From: Novosphingobium mathurense
GTDB lineage: Bacteria; Pseudomonadota; Alphaproteobacteria; Sphingomonadales; Sphingomonadaceae
Direction: 5' to 3'
Length of the DNA stretch: 41,344 nt
NCBI RefSeq assembly: GCF_900168325.1
Contig: NZ_FVZE01000015.1
Location: 1 to 41,344, forward strand
Shown: positions 24,180 to 32,832 of the stretch, piece by piece
How positions within the stretch are numbered: position 1 is the first letter of the stretch
Layout of the letters: each line of letters starts with the position of its first letter
The notes under the pieces: model-generated
Told to the model about the DNA's origin: nothing
Database searches by the model: none
What the model saw: the letters and a program-made list of their open reading frames with translations, nothing else
Made by a program: the position numbers and the translations under genes

Positions 24180-25228
24180 TCAGTACTTGGCCGTTTGCCT
24201 GCTGAGGCGTGTCATGAGCAGTGCCGCGCGTTTGATCTGGCGCGGGAAGCTGGAGAGGTCGACCCGCTCTTCGGGGTATGATCGCCGCTGCTGCTGGGGA
24301 CCATGCCCGCCAGCCCATCGACATATTGCGCAACGAAGCTGATGTCGCCTGCGCCGCGCTTTAGCGGATCAAGGGATGGCATCGATGCCAGGCCGAGATC
24401 GGCGTTGATGGTGTTGAGCGTGTTCAGCAGCGCCTGGTTGCCAGCCGTCGGCGGCATCGGCGGGTAGCTTTCCTTGAAGTCGATGCGGGCTCCAGTTTGC
24501 GGCAGGTGGTCGGCCACGATGGCCTTCATCTTTGCCTTGACCCGTTCGATCCGGTCCTGGGTCAGTGCGCGGAAGTCGCCGCGCGCAATGGCAACGGGCG
24601 GTACGATGTTGGTCTTGCCGGTTGCGCTGGCCCCGGCTTCGTCCGTGCTTAGCGCGGCCGTGGCGCCGCCCGCGATGAGGCCGATATTGAATGTCAGGTT
24701 CGGTTCAGGCAGCTCCCGGCGGAAGCTGTCGATGATGCGCGCCAGTTCGTAGACCGCGCCGTAGCCGACCTTGTCCGTAAAGATGCCGCTTGAATGGGCG
24801 GTCTTGCCGGTGTTGGTGATTGTGTAGTTGCCGGACGATCGCCGTGCGACAGAGCCGTAATCCTGTCCGTCGAGGATCACCAATCCTTCAAAGTCGAGTG
24901 CGACGTCGGCGCGTTTGCCCGCAGCGACAAGATCTGCCCGCGCCGTGCCGACAGGTGAGCCCACCGATTCCTCGTCGCCGGTCAGGACCACCTCGATACT
25001 GGCGTTTCGCAGCGTACCTGCGGCCTTCATTGCCTGCAGCGCGGCCAGCATGACTACCACGCCACCCTTGTCGTCGGCGGCGCCGGGACCATGCAGCACG
25101 TTGCCCTCGCGCTTCGCGCTCTGGAATGGGGAGCTGGGTTCGAACACGGTATCGAGGTGGCCGATCAGCAGCATCCGTGTGGTGCCCGGCTTGCCGGCAT
25201 GCAGGGCGAGCAGGGGGGCGCATTTCAT
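24180..25228 (-). pseudogene. M20-family metallopeptidase (carboxypeptidase-like), damaged
   Basis: The intact core matches exported M20 peptidases of the glutamate carboxypeptidase type: LLIGHLDTVFEP (metal His/Asp), the GPGAADDKGGVVV bridging-Asp segment, TGDEESVG (catalytic Glu) and DPLKRGAGDISFV. The 5' end is missing: no signal peptide or first ~90 residues precede the frame, only ~137 unrelated bases before the next gene. The 3' end is frameshifted at the CCCC run 24273-24276. One extra C would restore HTPEERVDLSSF and a natural stop at 24180, instead of reading on to 24212 as now. Both lesions argue for a pseudogene. Confidence 0.8.
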
Positions 25229-25365
25229 CTTGCCACGATAGCGCGGCGCGTTGGCCGGGCAAGTGCCGGAGGAAACAGAGGCGCCGCGAACAGGGCTTTC
25301 GCGCGTGCAGGATTATGGCCGAGCCTGCTGTGGCATTGCCCGGCATTCGAGCGACCCGACGATAA

Positions 25366-26436
25366 TCAGATGGCGTGTTCGTCGTCGTCGGTGATTTCTG
25401 CGAGCTTGCCTTCCACCGGCTTCTTGCCGGGGGTGGTCTTGCGATAGGGCTCGAAGCTGGCGCGGTCGGCGTCGAAGGTCATGTCCCAGGGAATGTTGTC
25501 GCCGCGGAAGATCGGCGGTGCATTGTTCGACCACAGCAGCGAGCCGAAGCGGAAGTCCCAGGCGCGCGGCACCCAGTTGTCATCGAGATAGTCGGTGTCG
25601 GCATGGTATTCAGCCTCGCCGCACTTTCCGGGCATGTCGCAGTAATAGTAGATGGCGCTGGAAATACGGTGGCGGGAAATGCCGCCCGAGCTGTTCATCG
25701 TCTCGTTCTTCCAGCCCTTCTTGTCCATCAGGTTGGCGCCGAGCATGACTTCGTCAATGTCGTCGCAGCCGAAGGCGATGTGCATGAACTTGAAGTGATC
25801 GGGGGCGATCGGCAGGTCGCAGTTCACCCAGAAGATCGAGTGGTGCTCGTAGGTGCCGCCAGCGCGCGCGAAAATGCCGGTGCCCTTCGAGTGGTCGGCA
25901 TAGCGGAAACCGAGGTGGCGCTCGTAGAACTCGAAGCTGCCGACATAGTCGGGCGAGAAGAAGACGACATGGTTGATCGTCTTGGGGATCGCTTTCTGGC
26001 GCCAGATGCGGTGCTGGTTGAAGCGCGGATAGCAGGAGGGCGTGTTGACCGGGCTCACTTCGCTGAAGAACGTCTGCTTGTCCCATACGCGCACGGCGAT
26101 GGGCTGGCCGTCCGGGCAGATGCAATGGACGGTGCCTTCCGCGTCGCGGGTCACGTCGACTTCACTGGCCAGACTGGCCGCGATCTTTTCGAGGTTTTCC
26201 GCGGTGTCTGCACCCCAGACGGTCAGCTTCAGGCCATCGCCGGGGAACGGGTCGGGAGAGGGCAGGCGGGCATCGCCATGCGGCAGGACGATCAGGCGGC
26301 TGCCCGAGGCGAGGCGGAACACGGCTTCGCTGTCGCTCGCGCTTTCGACTGGCAGGCCGAAGTCCGTCCAGAAGCGGGTATGTTCGGCCACGTCCGACAC
26401 GCCGAACAGAACGCTTTCAACTCCCAAGATGCTCAT
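25366..26436 (-). CDS. Two-domain VOC protein, extradiol dioxygenase-like
   Basis: Protein of 356 residues with two VOC modules. The first (1-120) begins MSILGVESVLFGVSD. The second (from ~150) begins INHVVFFSPDYVGSFEFYE and contains FMHIAFGCDDIDEVM and GEAEYHADTDYLDDNW. H in NHVVF, H in MHIAF and E in AEYHAD are candidate iron or manganese ligands in the type I extradiol dioxygenase arrangement. The length and two-domain build match ring-cleaving dioxygenases more than glyoxalases. It is the only intact member of the decaying block 24.2-28.5 kb. A meta-cleavage step on a catechol-like intermediate is the likely role. Confidence 0.88.
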   Translation of the reverse strand: MSILGVESVLFGVSDVAEHTRFWTDFGLPVESASDSEAVFRLASGSRLIVLPHGDARLPSPDPFPGDGLKLTVWGADTAENLEKIAASLASEVDVTRDAEGTVHCICPDGQPIAVRVWDKQTFFSEVSPVNTPSCYPRFNQHRIWRQKAIPKTINHVVFFSPDYVGSFEFYERHLGFRYADHSKGTGIFARAGGTYEHHSIFWVNCDLPIAPDHFKFMHIAFGCDDIDEVMLGANLMDKKGWKNETMNSSGGISRHRISSAIYYYCDMPGKCGEAEYHADTDYLDDNWVPRAWDFRFGSLLWSNNAPPIFRGDNIPWDMTFDADRASFEPYRKTTPGKKPVEGKLAEITDDDEHAI

Positions 26437-26605
26437 GCTTTTCTGATCCCGATAACTCTCGATGCTGCGCTTATGAACGGAACCGGACCAGGGATAAAAC
26501 CGAACCTGTGGGATGCATCCTATCGAAATCGCCGAAACCTTCCCCGGCTCAGGTCCGGAGAAGGTGGCGGCATCGCGATGACCGCGATGTGTCGGGAGAG
26601 ACGGT

Positions 26606-27724
26606 TCAGACCGGCTCCGCGAGCTTCTTGCGGATCTCGTCGGTCAGTGCGATCGGATCGCCTGCAGTTTCGGGGTGGATGTCCCATTCGCCGAGCAGGA
26701 TCGAACTGGTTCCCACCAGCTTTGCACGTTCGAAGCGGCGTTTCATGAAGACATCGAGCGCCGCGTCGACATCGTGGTGCGCCAGTTCATCGGCGAGGAC
26801 GACGGCATCCTCGATCGCCATGGCCGCGCCCTGCCCAAGGTGCGGGGTGGCACTGTGCGCGGCATCGCCGATCAGCACTAAGCGGCCCTTGTATCAGGGG
26901 GCGGGCATGATGCAGGCTTCGAGCGGGCGATAGACCACAAGGTCCGGATCGGTAACGTGCCTGGCCGCTTCGGCCATCAATCCGCCATAGCCTTCAAGCC
27001 GTTTGCGCATTTCGTCTGCGAGCGTCTCCTTGGGAAAGCGCGGATTGCCGGGCTCCTCGAACACGGCGAAGATGTACATGTCCTCCTCGGTCAGCGGGCA
27101 GTAACCGACCTTGCCCTTGGGCTTGCCGACGTAGATATCCGACCATTCGAGGTCTTTGGGACGAGGCACATTGTAGCGCCATACGCCCTGGTCGGTATAT
27201 TCGGGCTTGGCTTCGGGCCACAGTACATTGCGCACCGCCGAGTAGTTTCCATCGGCGCCGATCACGAGGTCATAGGTGCCAACACTGCCGTCGGTAAACG
27301 TGACGTCCACCGCTTCGCCGCGATCGGTGAAGCTCTCGAAGGTGACGCCAAGACGCACCGGAATGCCCAGTTCAAGCGTCTTTTCGGTCAGCACCTTGTG
27401 CAGCGCCGGACGGGTAAGGCCGAGGTCGGACGGCAGGGCATCGACTGCTGTGTCGCCGGGCAATTCCTGCAGGACATTGCCGTCCATGTCGACAAAGCGT
27501 GCGCCGCGATAGGCGTATCCGGCCTTAACCGCCTTGTCGCCGATGCCCAGCACGTTGAGGGCGCGCACGAAGTTGGCCTGAACGTTGATGCCGACGTGAT
27601 AGACCTTCCAGTCCTTGTCACGCTCCACCACTTCGACGTCGATGCCCTGCTGGTGCAGGCCGATGGCGATTGCCAGGCCGCCAACGCCGCCGCCGACTAC
27701 GAGTACTTTCTGTGCCTTTGTCAT
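26606..27724 (-). pseudogene. FAD-dependent monooxygenase with in-frame TGA
   Basis: Salicylate-hydroxylase-type flavoprotein (372 codons). Seen: the FAD-binding VVGGGVGGLAIAIGL at the N-terminus, VIGADGNYSAVR (DG motif) and, after the stop, LIGDAAHSATPHLGQGAAM. Codon 277 is TGA (26894-26896) with the frame intact on both sides: MPAP-stop-YKGRLVLIGDAAH. In the paralogue at 37756 the same position is Trp (PRPWYNGHMVLVGDAVH), so a single TGG-to-TGA change explains it. The truncated product would lack the second FAD-binding motif. Start: ATG 27724 with GAGAGG upstream. Unless it is read through or a sequencing error, the gene is inactive. Confidence 0.88.
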
Positions 27725-27738
27725 GTTTGTATCCTCTC

Positions 27739-28489
27739 TTACGGGGCCGGCTCGGCGATCGGCTGGGGTCGGCAGGCAGGTAGCGAAGCTGATCGTCACG
27801 CGCGAAAGTGACGTCCCAGTTGGGGTAGTCCTGCATCCAGACAGGCAGTTCGTGCATGAAAATGGCCGTGCCGAAAGGGCCGTCCCACACGCGGGGCTTC
27901 CAGCTGTCGTCGACGCAATCGCAGTCAGCGCCGTATTCCATCTCGCCACCAAGGAACGCGACGGTGTCGGTATAGAGGAAGGCGGCCGAAGTCAGCCGGT
28001 GACGGCCGAGGCCCCACCCATTGTTCTTCCAGCCCTTGCGGTCGAGATAGTTCTTCGCGACCATGACTTCGTCGATGTCTTCCAGCTCGAAATTGCAGTG
28101 ATGGAAGCGCAGCGTGCCGTCGAAGTTGGGCATGCCCGCATGGGCATCGGCGAGGAAGATGTTGTGGTGCTCGAAGGCAACGCTGGCGCGCATGTAGACG
28201 CCGAAGCCCTTCTGCAGGTCGGTGACCCGGAAGTCGAGGTGGTCACGGTAGTATTCGAGCGCCTCTTGCACGTCCGGAAAGGTCCAGACGCATTCATGCA
28301 CGCCTATACCGGTTTGCTCGGTTCCAGAAGGCAGGCCGGCGTGGCCGCCTCGCCGCCGTCCATCGTCTCGAGTAGTGCCGATGTCTCGTCACGCTCGATG
28401 GGATGGAGGCCGTAGTCGGTAAAGAAGCGCTGGCTTGTCTCGATATCGTCGACAAGAAAGACCGGTCGCCTGATCCCTGTAATTGCCAT
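27739..28489 (-). pseudogene. Second two-domain VOC (extradiol dioxygenase-like) gene, internally deleted
   Basis: From ATG 28489 the first ~60 residues (MAITGIRRPVFLVDDIETSQ, FFTDYGLHPIERDE) are the first half of a VOC domain, ending in TAG at 28304. Immediately after, in another frame, the sequence encodes HECVWTFPDVQEALEYYR, an FEHHNIF segment, RFHHCNFELEDIDEVM and GGEMEYGADCDCVDDSW. This is the complete second VOC module, aligning with the gene at 25366. The second half of module one is gone, so a deletion with frame change is the simplest reading. A further shift near the 3' end is likely: the natural end appears to be QPIAEPAP and TAA at 27739. Confidence 0.75.
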
Positions 28490-28546
28490 TGATCCAAACT
28501 CCCAAATGTCAGGAATGTGGTTGGCGGCACGAGCGGCTGTTTTTCT

Positions 28547-28569
28547 TGATCCAGCGCAATCGCGGATCA
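28547..28569. promoter_or_regulatory. Inverted repeat TGATCC-N11-GGATCA
   Basis: Perfect 6-bp arms with an 11-base spacer, about 60 bases upstream of the VOC2 ATG in the 141-base gap. No T-run on either side, so an operator is more likely than a terminator. Confidence 0.35.
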
Positions 28570-28630
28570 TGGATTGAATTGACGGGCACCTATCGAGAAA
28601 ACCAATGGGCCCGCCAATTACTGGTGAGGC

Positions 28631-28870
28631 CTACTTGCTCTTGCGGAACAGCAGTGTCAGCAGGAACATGATCGTCCGGGCGTCCAGCAGCTTGAGCGCG
28701 GCGCGAGCCTCTTCTGGCGTCACCTTTGCGACCATTGGCATGGCGCCGAAGATCTTGCCGCGGATCACCAGGTTGTCGCCATCACGGTCGAACCGGCGCA
28801 CGGCCATGAGTTCCTTGTCGTTGGCATCCAGAATCTTCATCACGGGCGCCTTCTTCTTCTTGTCGCTCAT
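28631..28870 (-). CDS. Small conserved-looking protein, function unknown
   Basis: A 79-residue basic protein with a lysine-rich start (MSDKKKKAPVMKILD), a compact beta-rich middle (FDRDGDNLVIRGKIFGAMP) and a helical, hydrophobic end (ALKLLDARTIMFLLTLLF). The ATG overlaps the stop of the CrtI-like gene by one base (TGATG), which supports it being translated. The final hydrophobic stretch could attach it to the membrane. I do not recognise the family. Position suggests an accessory protein of the oxidoreductase encoded upstream. Confidence 0.75.
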   Translation of the reverse strand: MSDKKKKAPVMKILDANDKELMAVRRFDRDGDNLVIRGKIFGAMPMVAKVTPEEARAALKLLDARTIMFLLTLLFRKSK

Positions 28871-30456
28871 CACACGGGCTCCCCGCAAACCTTGTCGTAT
28901 TCGATGTCGAGATCGTCCATCATCTGGATCGCCGTCGCGCGGCCCGCACCGAAAACGCCGCCGCCCGGATGCATGAACGGACCGACGAGGTAGAGCCCCT
29001 CAATTTCCGGAACGCGCAAGGATCCGAGGTCCGACGTCGGGCGATGCGCCATTGATTGATAGAAGAAGGGCGCGCAGCCGTGAATGTCACCCTTGATGAA
29101 GCTGGCCGGGCTGTCGCGCTCGTGATCAATGGGTGAGCGGATCAGGCGCCCGGTAATGTTGTCCTCGTCCAGGTTCGAATAGAATTTGCGGTATTGGTCC
29201 AGCGCCTTGTCCGCGATCTCTTCCTTGCGGTCGTCCCAGGATGCCGGGCCGCCCGGATAAAGATCGTAGGGGGCAAAATTGACGCCGTAGAACACGCCTG
29301 AGCCCTCGGGAGCCCGGCTGGGGTCGAATATCGTATTGTCGCCGCCCGCGATAAGTCGTTCGGACACTTCGCCGCGCCGCAACTTGTCATATTCGAACAG
29401 CATGTCTCGCATGGTGTAGAAGTCCATAAGCTCGGTCATCATGGCATTGCAGTCGTTGCCGACCTTCAGCTTCAGCCGTTCTTTCAGTGTCATGTGCGTA
29501 AGGTTGATCGAGAACGTGGACTGAGTGACGCGCTCGGCCCGTTGCAGCACCGGCTCGGGCACTTCTGCGACGAACTTGCGCAGCACATGCGGATGGATGG
29601 CGCCGATAACGCCGTCCCTGGCCATGAAGGTTTCACCATCCACGAGCTGCAGGCCGGTTGCCTTGCCGGAGGAGACAAGGACCTTCGCGACCGCTGCGTT
29701 GCAGCGCACTTCGCCACCGAAATGTTCGATGGCCCGCACCAGTGCGTGAGACAGCTGGCCGGAACCGCCCTTGGGCATCGAGCAACCGTAAGTGTGGACG
29801 ATGCCCGGCATGACGAAGGCGCCCATGCCGGTGCCCAGTTCGTCGGGCATCTGCAGGTTCTCCGTGACCATGCGCACGATATGGAGGCGCAGGAGCTCGC
29901 TCTCGAAATAACCGCTGACGACGTCGAGTGCAGAGCGTTGCATGAGATCGAGCAGGAAGCGTCCTTCGTCCGACTGGTCCATCATCGCGACGAAGGCCCC
30001 CATCGGGAAGGGTGGAGAGTACAGGCCCGACACCATCATGGGCAGCATCTGCTGGCTCATTTGTACGAACTTGCGGTACGCCTCGGCATCGCGTGAAGAC
30101 GTGGTGCGCGCCAGTTCCTCGCAGGTGCGGTCTAGGTCCTTGTAGCTCCGGATGACGGTGCCGTCGTCCCAGATGCTGACATGGATCAGGTCAGGATAGA
30201 TGTATTCGAGGCCGAACTTGCCCAGTAGACCCAGTTCGTCTTCGCGCAACATCGGGTTGCCCTGGATCATGATGTGCACGTTGGAATGCTCGTCATGCCA
30301 AAATCCGGGATGAATGAGTTCCCGCGTCGAGACGCCGCCGCCGTAGTGGGGCTTGCGCTCGAGGACGAGAACCTTCTTGCCTGCCTTGGCCATGTAGGCG
30401 GCGGCGACAAGGCCATTATGGCCTGCGCCCATGACGACGATGTCGTACTGGCTCAT
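28870..30456 (-). CDS. NAD(P)/FAD-dependent oxidoreductase, phytoene desaturase (CrtI)-like
   Basis: Flavoprotein of 528 residues. It has an N-terminal FAD dinucleotide fold DIVVMGAGHNGLVAAAYMAKAG and KVLVLERKPHYGGGVSTREL, and the C-terminal FAD signature GLYLVGPFMHPGGGVFGAGRATA, both as in CrtI-like desaturases and related amine/ketone oxidoreductases. No carotenoid genes are nearby, so a catabolic dehydrogenation of a ring or side chain is more likely than carotenoid synthesis. It overlaps the SDR gene upstream (ATGA) and the small protein gene downstream (TGATG). All three are one operon reading away from the HxlR regulator. Confidence 0.88.
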   Translation of the reverse strand: MSQYDIVVMGAGHNGLVAAAYMAKAGKKVLVLERKPHYGGGVSTRELIHPGFWHDEHSNVHIMIQGNPMLREDELGLLGKFGLEYIYPDLIHVSIWDDGTVIRSYKDLDRTCEELARTTSSRDAEAYRKFVQMSQQMLPMMVSGLYSPPFPMGAFVAMMDQSDEGRFLLDLMQRSALDVVSGYFESELLRLHIVRMVTENLQMPDELGTGMGAFVMPGIVHTYGCSMPKGGSGQLSHALVRAIEHFGGEVRCNAAVAKVLVSSGKATGLQLVDGETFMARDGVIGAIHPHVLRKFVAEVPEPVLQRAERVTQSTFSINLTHMTLKERLKLKVGNDCNAMMTELMDFYTMRDMLFEYDKLRRGEVSERLIAGGDNTIFDPSRAPEGSGVFYGVNFAPYDLYPGGPASWDDRKEEIADKALDQYRKFYSNLDEDNITGRLIRSPIDHERDSPASFIKGDIHGCAPFFYQSMAHRPTSDLGSLRVPEIEGLYLVGPFMHPGGGVFGAGRATAIQMMDDLDIEYDKVCGEPV

Positions 30457-31265
30457 GCGTGTTCTCCCGAAAAGAAGGACCGGAACTGTGAAATGCCCGG
30501 CACGTGGCTGGCGCAGCCGCCGTCGGCGACGAGCACTTGCCCGGTTATGTTGCGCGCCGCATGGGACGCGAGGAAAGCCGCGGCTTCGGCAATGTCTTCC
30601 GGCTCGCCGAGCTGGTCGCGCAGGGTTTCGTCCTCCACGGCCTTGCGCAACACCGGCGGGAAGGCATCGCGCAGGGCCGAAGTCATGGTCATGCCCGGCG
30701 CGACGGCATTGCAACGAATGCCATGGATACCGTGACTGGCTGCAATGGCGCGGGTCATCTGGATGATCGCCGCCTTCGACGAGGAATAGGCGGCCTGGAT
30801 CATGTGCCCCTGCAGCGCAAGGTTGCTTACGGTGTTGACGATGTTGCCGCGCGTCTTGCGAAGGTGGGGCAGGGCGGCGCGGCAGCCGATCATCGTGCCG
30901 CGCACGTTGACTGCGAAAGTGCGGTCCCAGAGCGCTGTCGACATGCTTTCCACGTCGTTGTCGGCCTGGGCAATGTCGGGACCGAGCAGCGCGGCATTGT
31001 TGTGCAGCACGTCGAGCTGGCCATAGTGGGCGACCGTCTCGGCGATCATCGCTTCGATCGAGGTCTGGTCCTCCAGGTCCAGATGAATGGCTATCGCGCC
31101 GGGCAGTCCGGCAGCCACTTTCCGGGCAGCGTCTTCCATGATGTCGGCGATGGCGACCCTTGCTCCGCGTGCGGCCATCAGCCGTGCTGTAGCTGATCCG
31201 ATCCCGCCTGCGCCGCCGGTAATAATGACGACCTTGCCGTCCAGCCTGATGGCATCGGCAACCAT
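30453..31265 (-). CDS. SDR-family oxidoreductase
   Basis: SDR of 270 residues. The cofactor loop is TGGAGGIGSATA, the NNAG motif reads HNNAALLG, the catalytic Ser lies in VNTVSNLAL, and the active site Y-S-S-S-K is intact. D in IADIMED after strand 2 suggests NAD preference. ATG 31265 was chosen because upstream in-frame sequence lies in the regulatory region. First gene of the SDR-CrtI-like-small protein operon, divergent from the HxlR regulator gene, which suggests that regulator as its controller. Confidence 0.9.
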   Translation of the reverse strand: MVADAIRLDGKVVIITGGAGGIGSATARLMAARGARVAIADIMEDAARKVAAGLPGAIAIHLDLEDQTSIEAMIAETVAHYGQLDVLHNNAALLGPDIAQADNDVESMSTALWDRTFAVNVRGTMIGCRAALPHLRKTRGNIVNTVSNLALQGHMIQAAYSSSKAAIIQMTRAIAASHGIHGIRCNAVAPGMTMTSALRDAFPPVLRKAVEDETLRDQLGEPEDIAEAAAFLASHAARNITGQVLVADGGCASHVPGISQFRSFFSGEHA

Positions 31266-31329
31266 TGCGCTCTCCCGTGATTGACTGTCTTGGCAGCAGT
31301 CATAAAGTACCACCTGATGGATGGAAGAC

Positions 31330-31345
31330 GGCACTTTTTTGTGCC
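31330..31345. promoter_or_regulatory. Inverted repeat GGCAC-T6-GTGCC in SDR/HxlR divergent region
   Basis: Perfect 5-bp arms with a T6 spacer, just upstream of the HxlR start. A second dyad, GACTG-N9-CAGTC, lies between it and the SDR start. Either could be the autoregulatory site of the HxlR protein. Confidence 0.4.
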
Positions 31346-31357
31346 CCTGGGCTGCGG

Positions 31358-31804
31358 ATGCGCGAGATGAATGAGGCATCGCCAAAACCGGAACACATGG
31401 TGCGTCTTGCCGATGAAATGGCCCGCTATGGCAATGATCGGGAAGCGCCCGCGCGTGCCGTGATGGGCATGCTGGGCGATCGCTGGACCACGCTGATCCT
31501 CCTCGTTCTGTGGCAAGTCGAAATCCGCCACGCCGAGCTCAAGCGCGCAATGGAAGCGCTGTCCTATGAGGGGGCGATTTCGCAGCGCGTGCTGACCTTG
31601 AAGCTGCGCGCACTGGAGCGGGACGGGTTCGTGCAGCGCACAGTGAGTGATGACGTGCCGCCGAAGGTTAGTTACAGGCTGACAGAGCTGGGTCAGGAAT
31701 TGTCGGAACGGGCCCGGACCATGATTGACTGGATCAACACGCGGTCCGGCACGATCCGGGAAAATCGGGAAAGGTACGACAGCGAGTCCAGCATGGACGG
31801 CTGA
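31358..31804 (+). CDS. HxlR-family transcriptional regulator
   Basis: Winged-helix regulator of about 148 residues. The HxlR signature is clear: MGMLGDRWTTLILLVLW, then RHAELKRAMEALSYEGAISQ, VLTLKLRALERDGFVQRTV and the wing PKVSYRLTELGQEL. HxlR proteins sense reactive electrophiles, quinones or other ligands and often regulate the adjacent divergent gene. It has ~50 extra residues before the winged helix. ATG 31367 is an alternative start with similar support. It is divergent from the SDR-CrtI-like operon and ends convergent with the LysR gene. Confidence 0.88.
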   Translation: MREMNEASPKPEHMVRLADEMARYGNDREAPARAVMGMLGDRWTTLILLVLWQVEIRHAELKRAMEALSYEGAISQRVLTLKLRALERDGFVQRTVSDDVPPKVSYRLTELGQELSERARTMIDWINTRSGTIRENRERYDSESSMDG

Positions 31805-31809
31805 CAGTC

Positions 31810-32814
31810 CTAATTGTTCTGGTTGTTCATGCGATATTCGAATTCAAGCCGTTCGCGTTCGGCGTCCTGCCGGGCACTGTCCTCGATCGAGACGACGTTG
31901 CTTTTCTCTTCATTGACCTTTGCGGCGGCTGCCAATCGCTCGACAACCCAGCGAATGGCATGATCGTTGTTGTTGCTGATGTGCCATTGCACCGCCTCGC
32001 GAATGCGCGGGATGTTGAACGGGGTTTCGCGCATGATGAGCGGGAGATTGCGTGCGAACATCTCCGCCATGCGGCGGTGTACGGTGGCTATGCGGTGCGT
32101 GCCCATGACCAGGCCGGCGAGCGATAGGAATGTCGGTGCGACGACTTCGACACGGCGTTGCTGCTTCTGGCGCTTGACGAACCAATCATCGAAGGCGGCA
32201 ACGCGCGATTTGCCGAAGCGCGCCGTTACGTGGCCGAGCTTGAAGTAGAGATCGCGTGTCATCGGCCCTTGCATGGCCGGATTGTCCTTGCAGCCGAGCA
32301 CCACGTAGTCGTCCTCGAACAGGATCTGGCTGGGATGGTCCGTCGAGATTGCGTAATCGATGGTTAGTAGCAGATCGACGTAGCCGCGCTCCAGAGTGTC
32401 GACTGGTGCGTCGTTCATCGGTTGAATCTCGAAGCGGATTCCTGGTGCTTCCTTCTCCATCTGAGCCAGTGCCTCGGTAAGGAGCACCTGCGTGGAATAG
32501 TCGGACGCCATAATCCTGATCTGGCGTTCGGCTGTTGCCGGATCGAAAGGTGGAGTGATGGTTATCGTCGTGCGTATCTGCTCGAGGACCCCGCGCACCG
32601 GTTCGATCAGTTCTTCTGCGCGTGTCGTGAGGATCATGTGGCGGCCCTTCACGACCAGCAGTTCATCGCCGAAGTAATCACGCAGCCGGCCGAGCGCACT
32701 CGACGTCGCAGACTGCGACAGGCAAAGCTTGTCAGCAGCAAGTGAGACGCTTCGTTCGGTCAACAACGCATCGAGTGCTACCAGCAGATTGAGGTCCAGC
32801 CGACCGAAACGCAT
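31810..32814 (-). CDS. LysR-family transcriptional regulator (NodD-like)
   Basis: LysR-type regulator of 334 residues. The N-terminal helix-turn-helix is LDLNLLVALDALLTERSVSLAADKLCLSQ, followed by SATSSALGRLRDYFGDELLV and then the effector domain. The DLNLLVALDALL start and the ELLVVKGRHMILT stretch are NodD-like, a branch that binds aromatic or flavonoid-type ligands. I prefer ATG 32814 because GGGAG lies six bases upstream; ATG 32820 is too close to it. The C-terminal ~40 residues are charged and longer than usual. Candidate T-N11-A boxes lie at 37635-37679. Confidence 0.92.
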   Translation of the reverse strand: MRFGRLDLNLLVALDALLTERSVSLAADKLCLSQSATSSALGRLRDYFGDELLVVKGRHMILTTRAEELIEPVRGVLEQIRTTITITPPFDPATAERQIRIMASDYSTQVLLTEALAQMEKEAPGIRFEIQPMNDAPVDTLERGYVDLLLTIDYAISTDHPSQILFEDDYVVLGCKDNPAMQGPMTRDLYFKLGHVTARFGKSRVAAFDDWFVKRQKQQRRVEVVAPTFLSLAGLVMGTHRIATVHRRMAEMFARNLPLIMRETPFNIPRIREAVQWHISNNNDHAIRWVVERLAAAAKVNEEKSNVVSIEDSARQDAERERLEFEYRMNNQNN

Positions 32815-32832
32815 CGCCATCTCCCGCGCTCC

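Noticed and set aside
25375..26748. 457-residue open frame on the plus strand
   Set aside because: Antisense to the intact VOC dioxygenase-like gene; no ribosome binding site and no motif.
26894..26896. TGA as selenocysteine codon
   Set aside because: The paralogue has Trp, not Cys, at this site, the position is not catalytic, and I see no selenocysteine insertion hairpin after it.
28299..28306. VOC2 halves as two genuine coupled genes
   Set aside because: The first piece is only half of a VOC module and could not fold as the usual unit; neighbours are also damaged. Kept as pseudogene, with the test stated in the findings.
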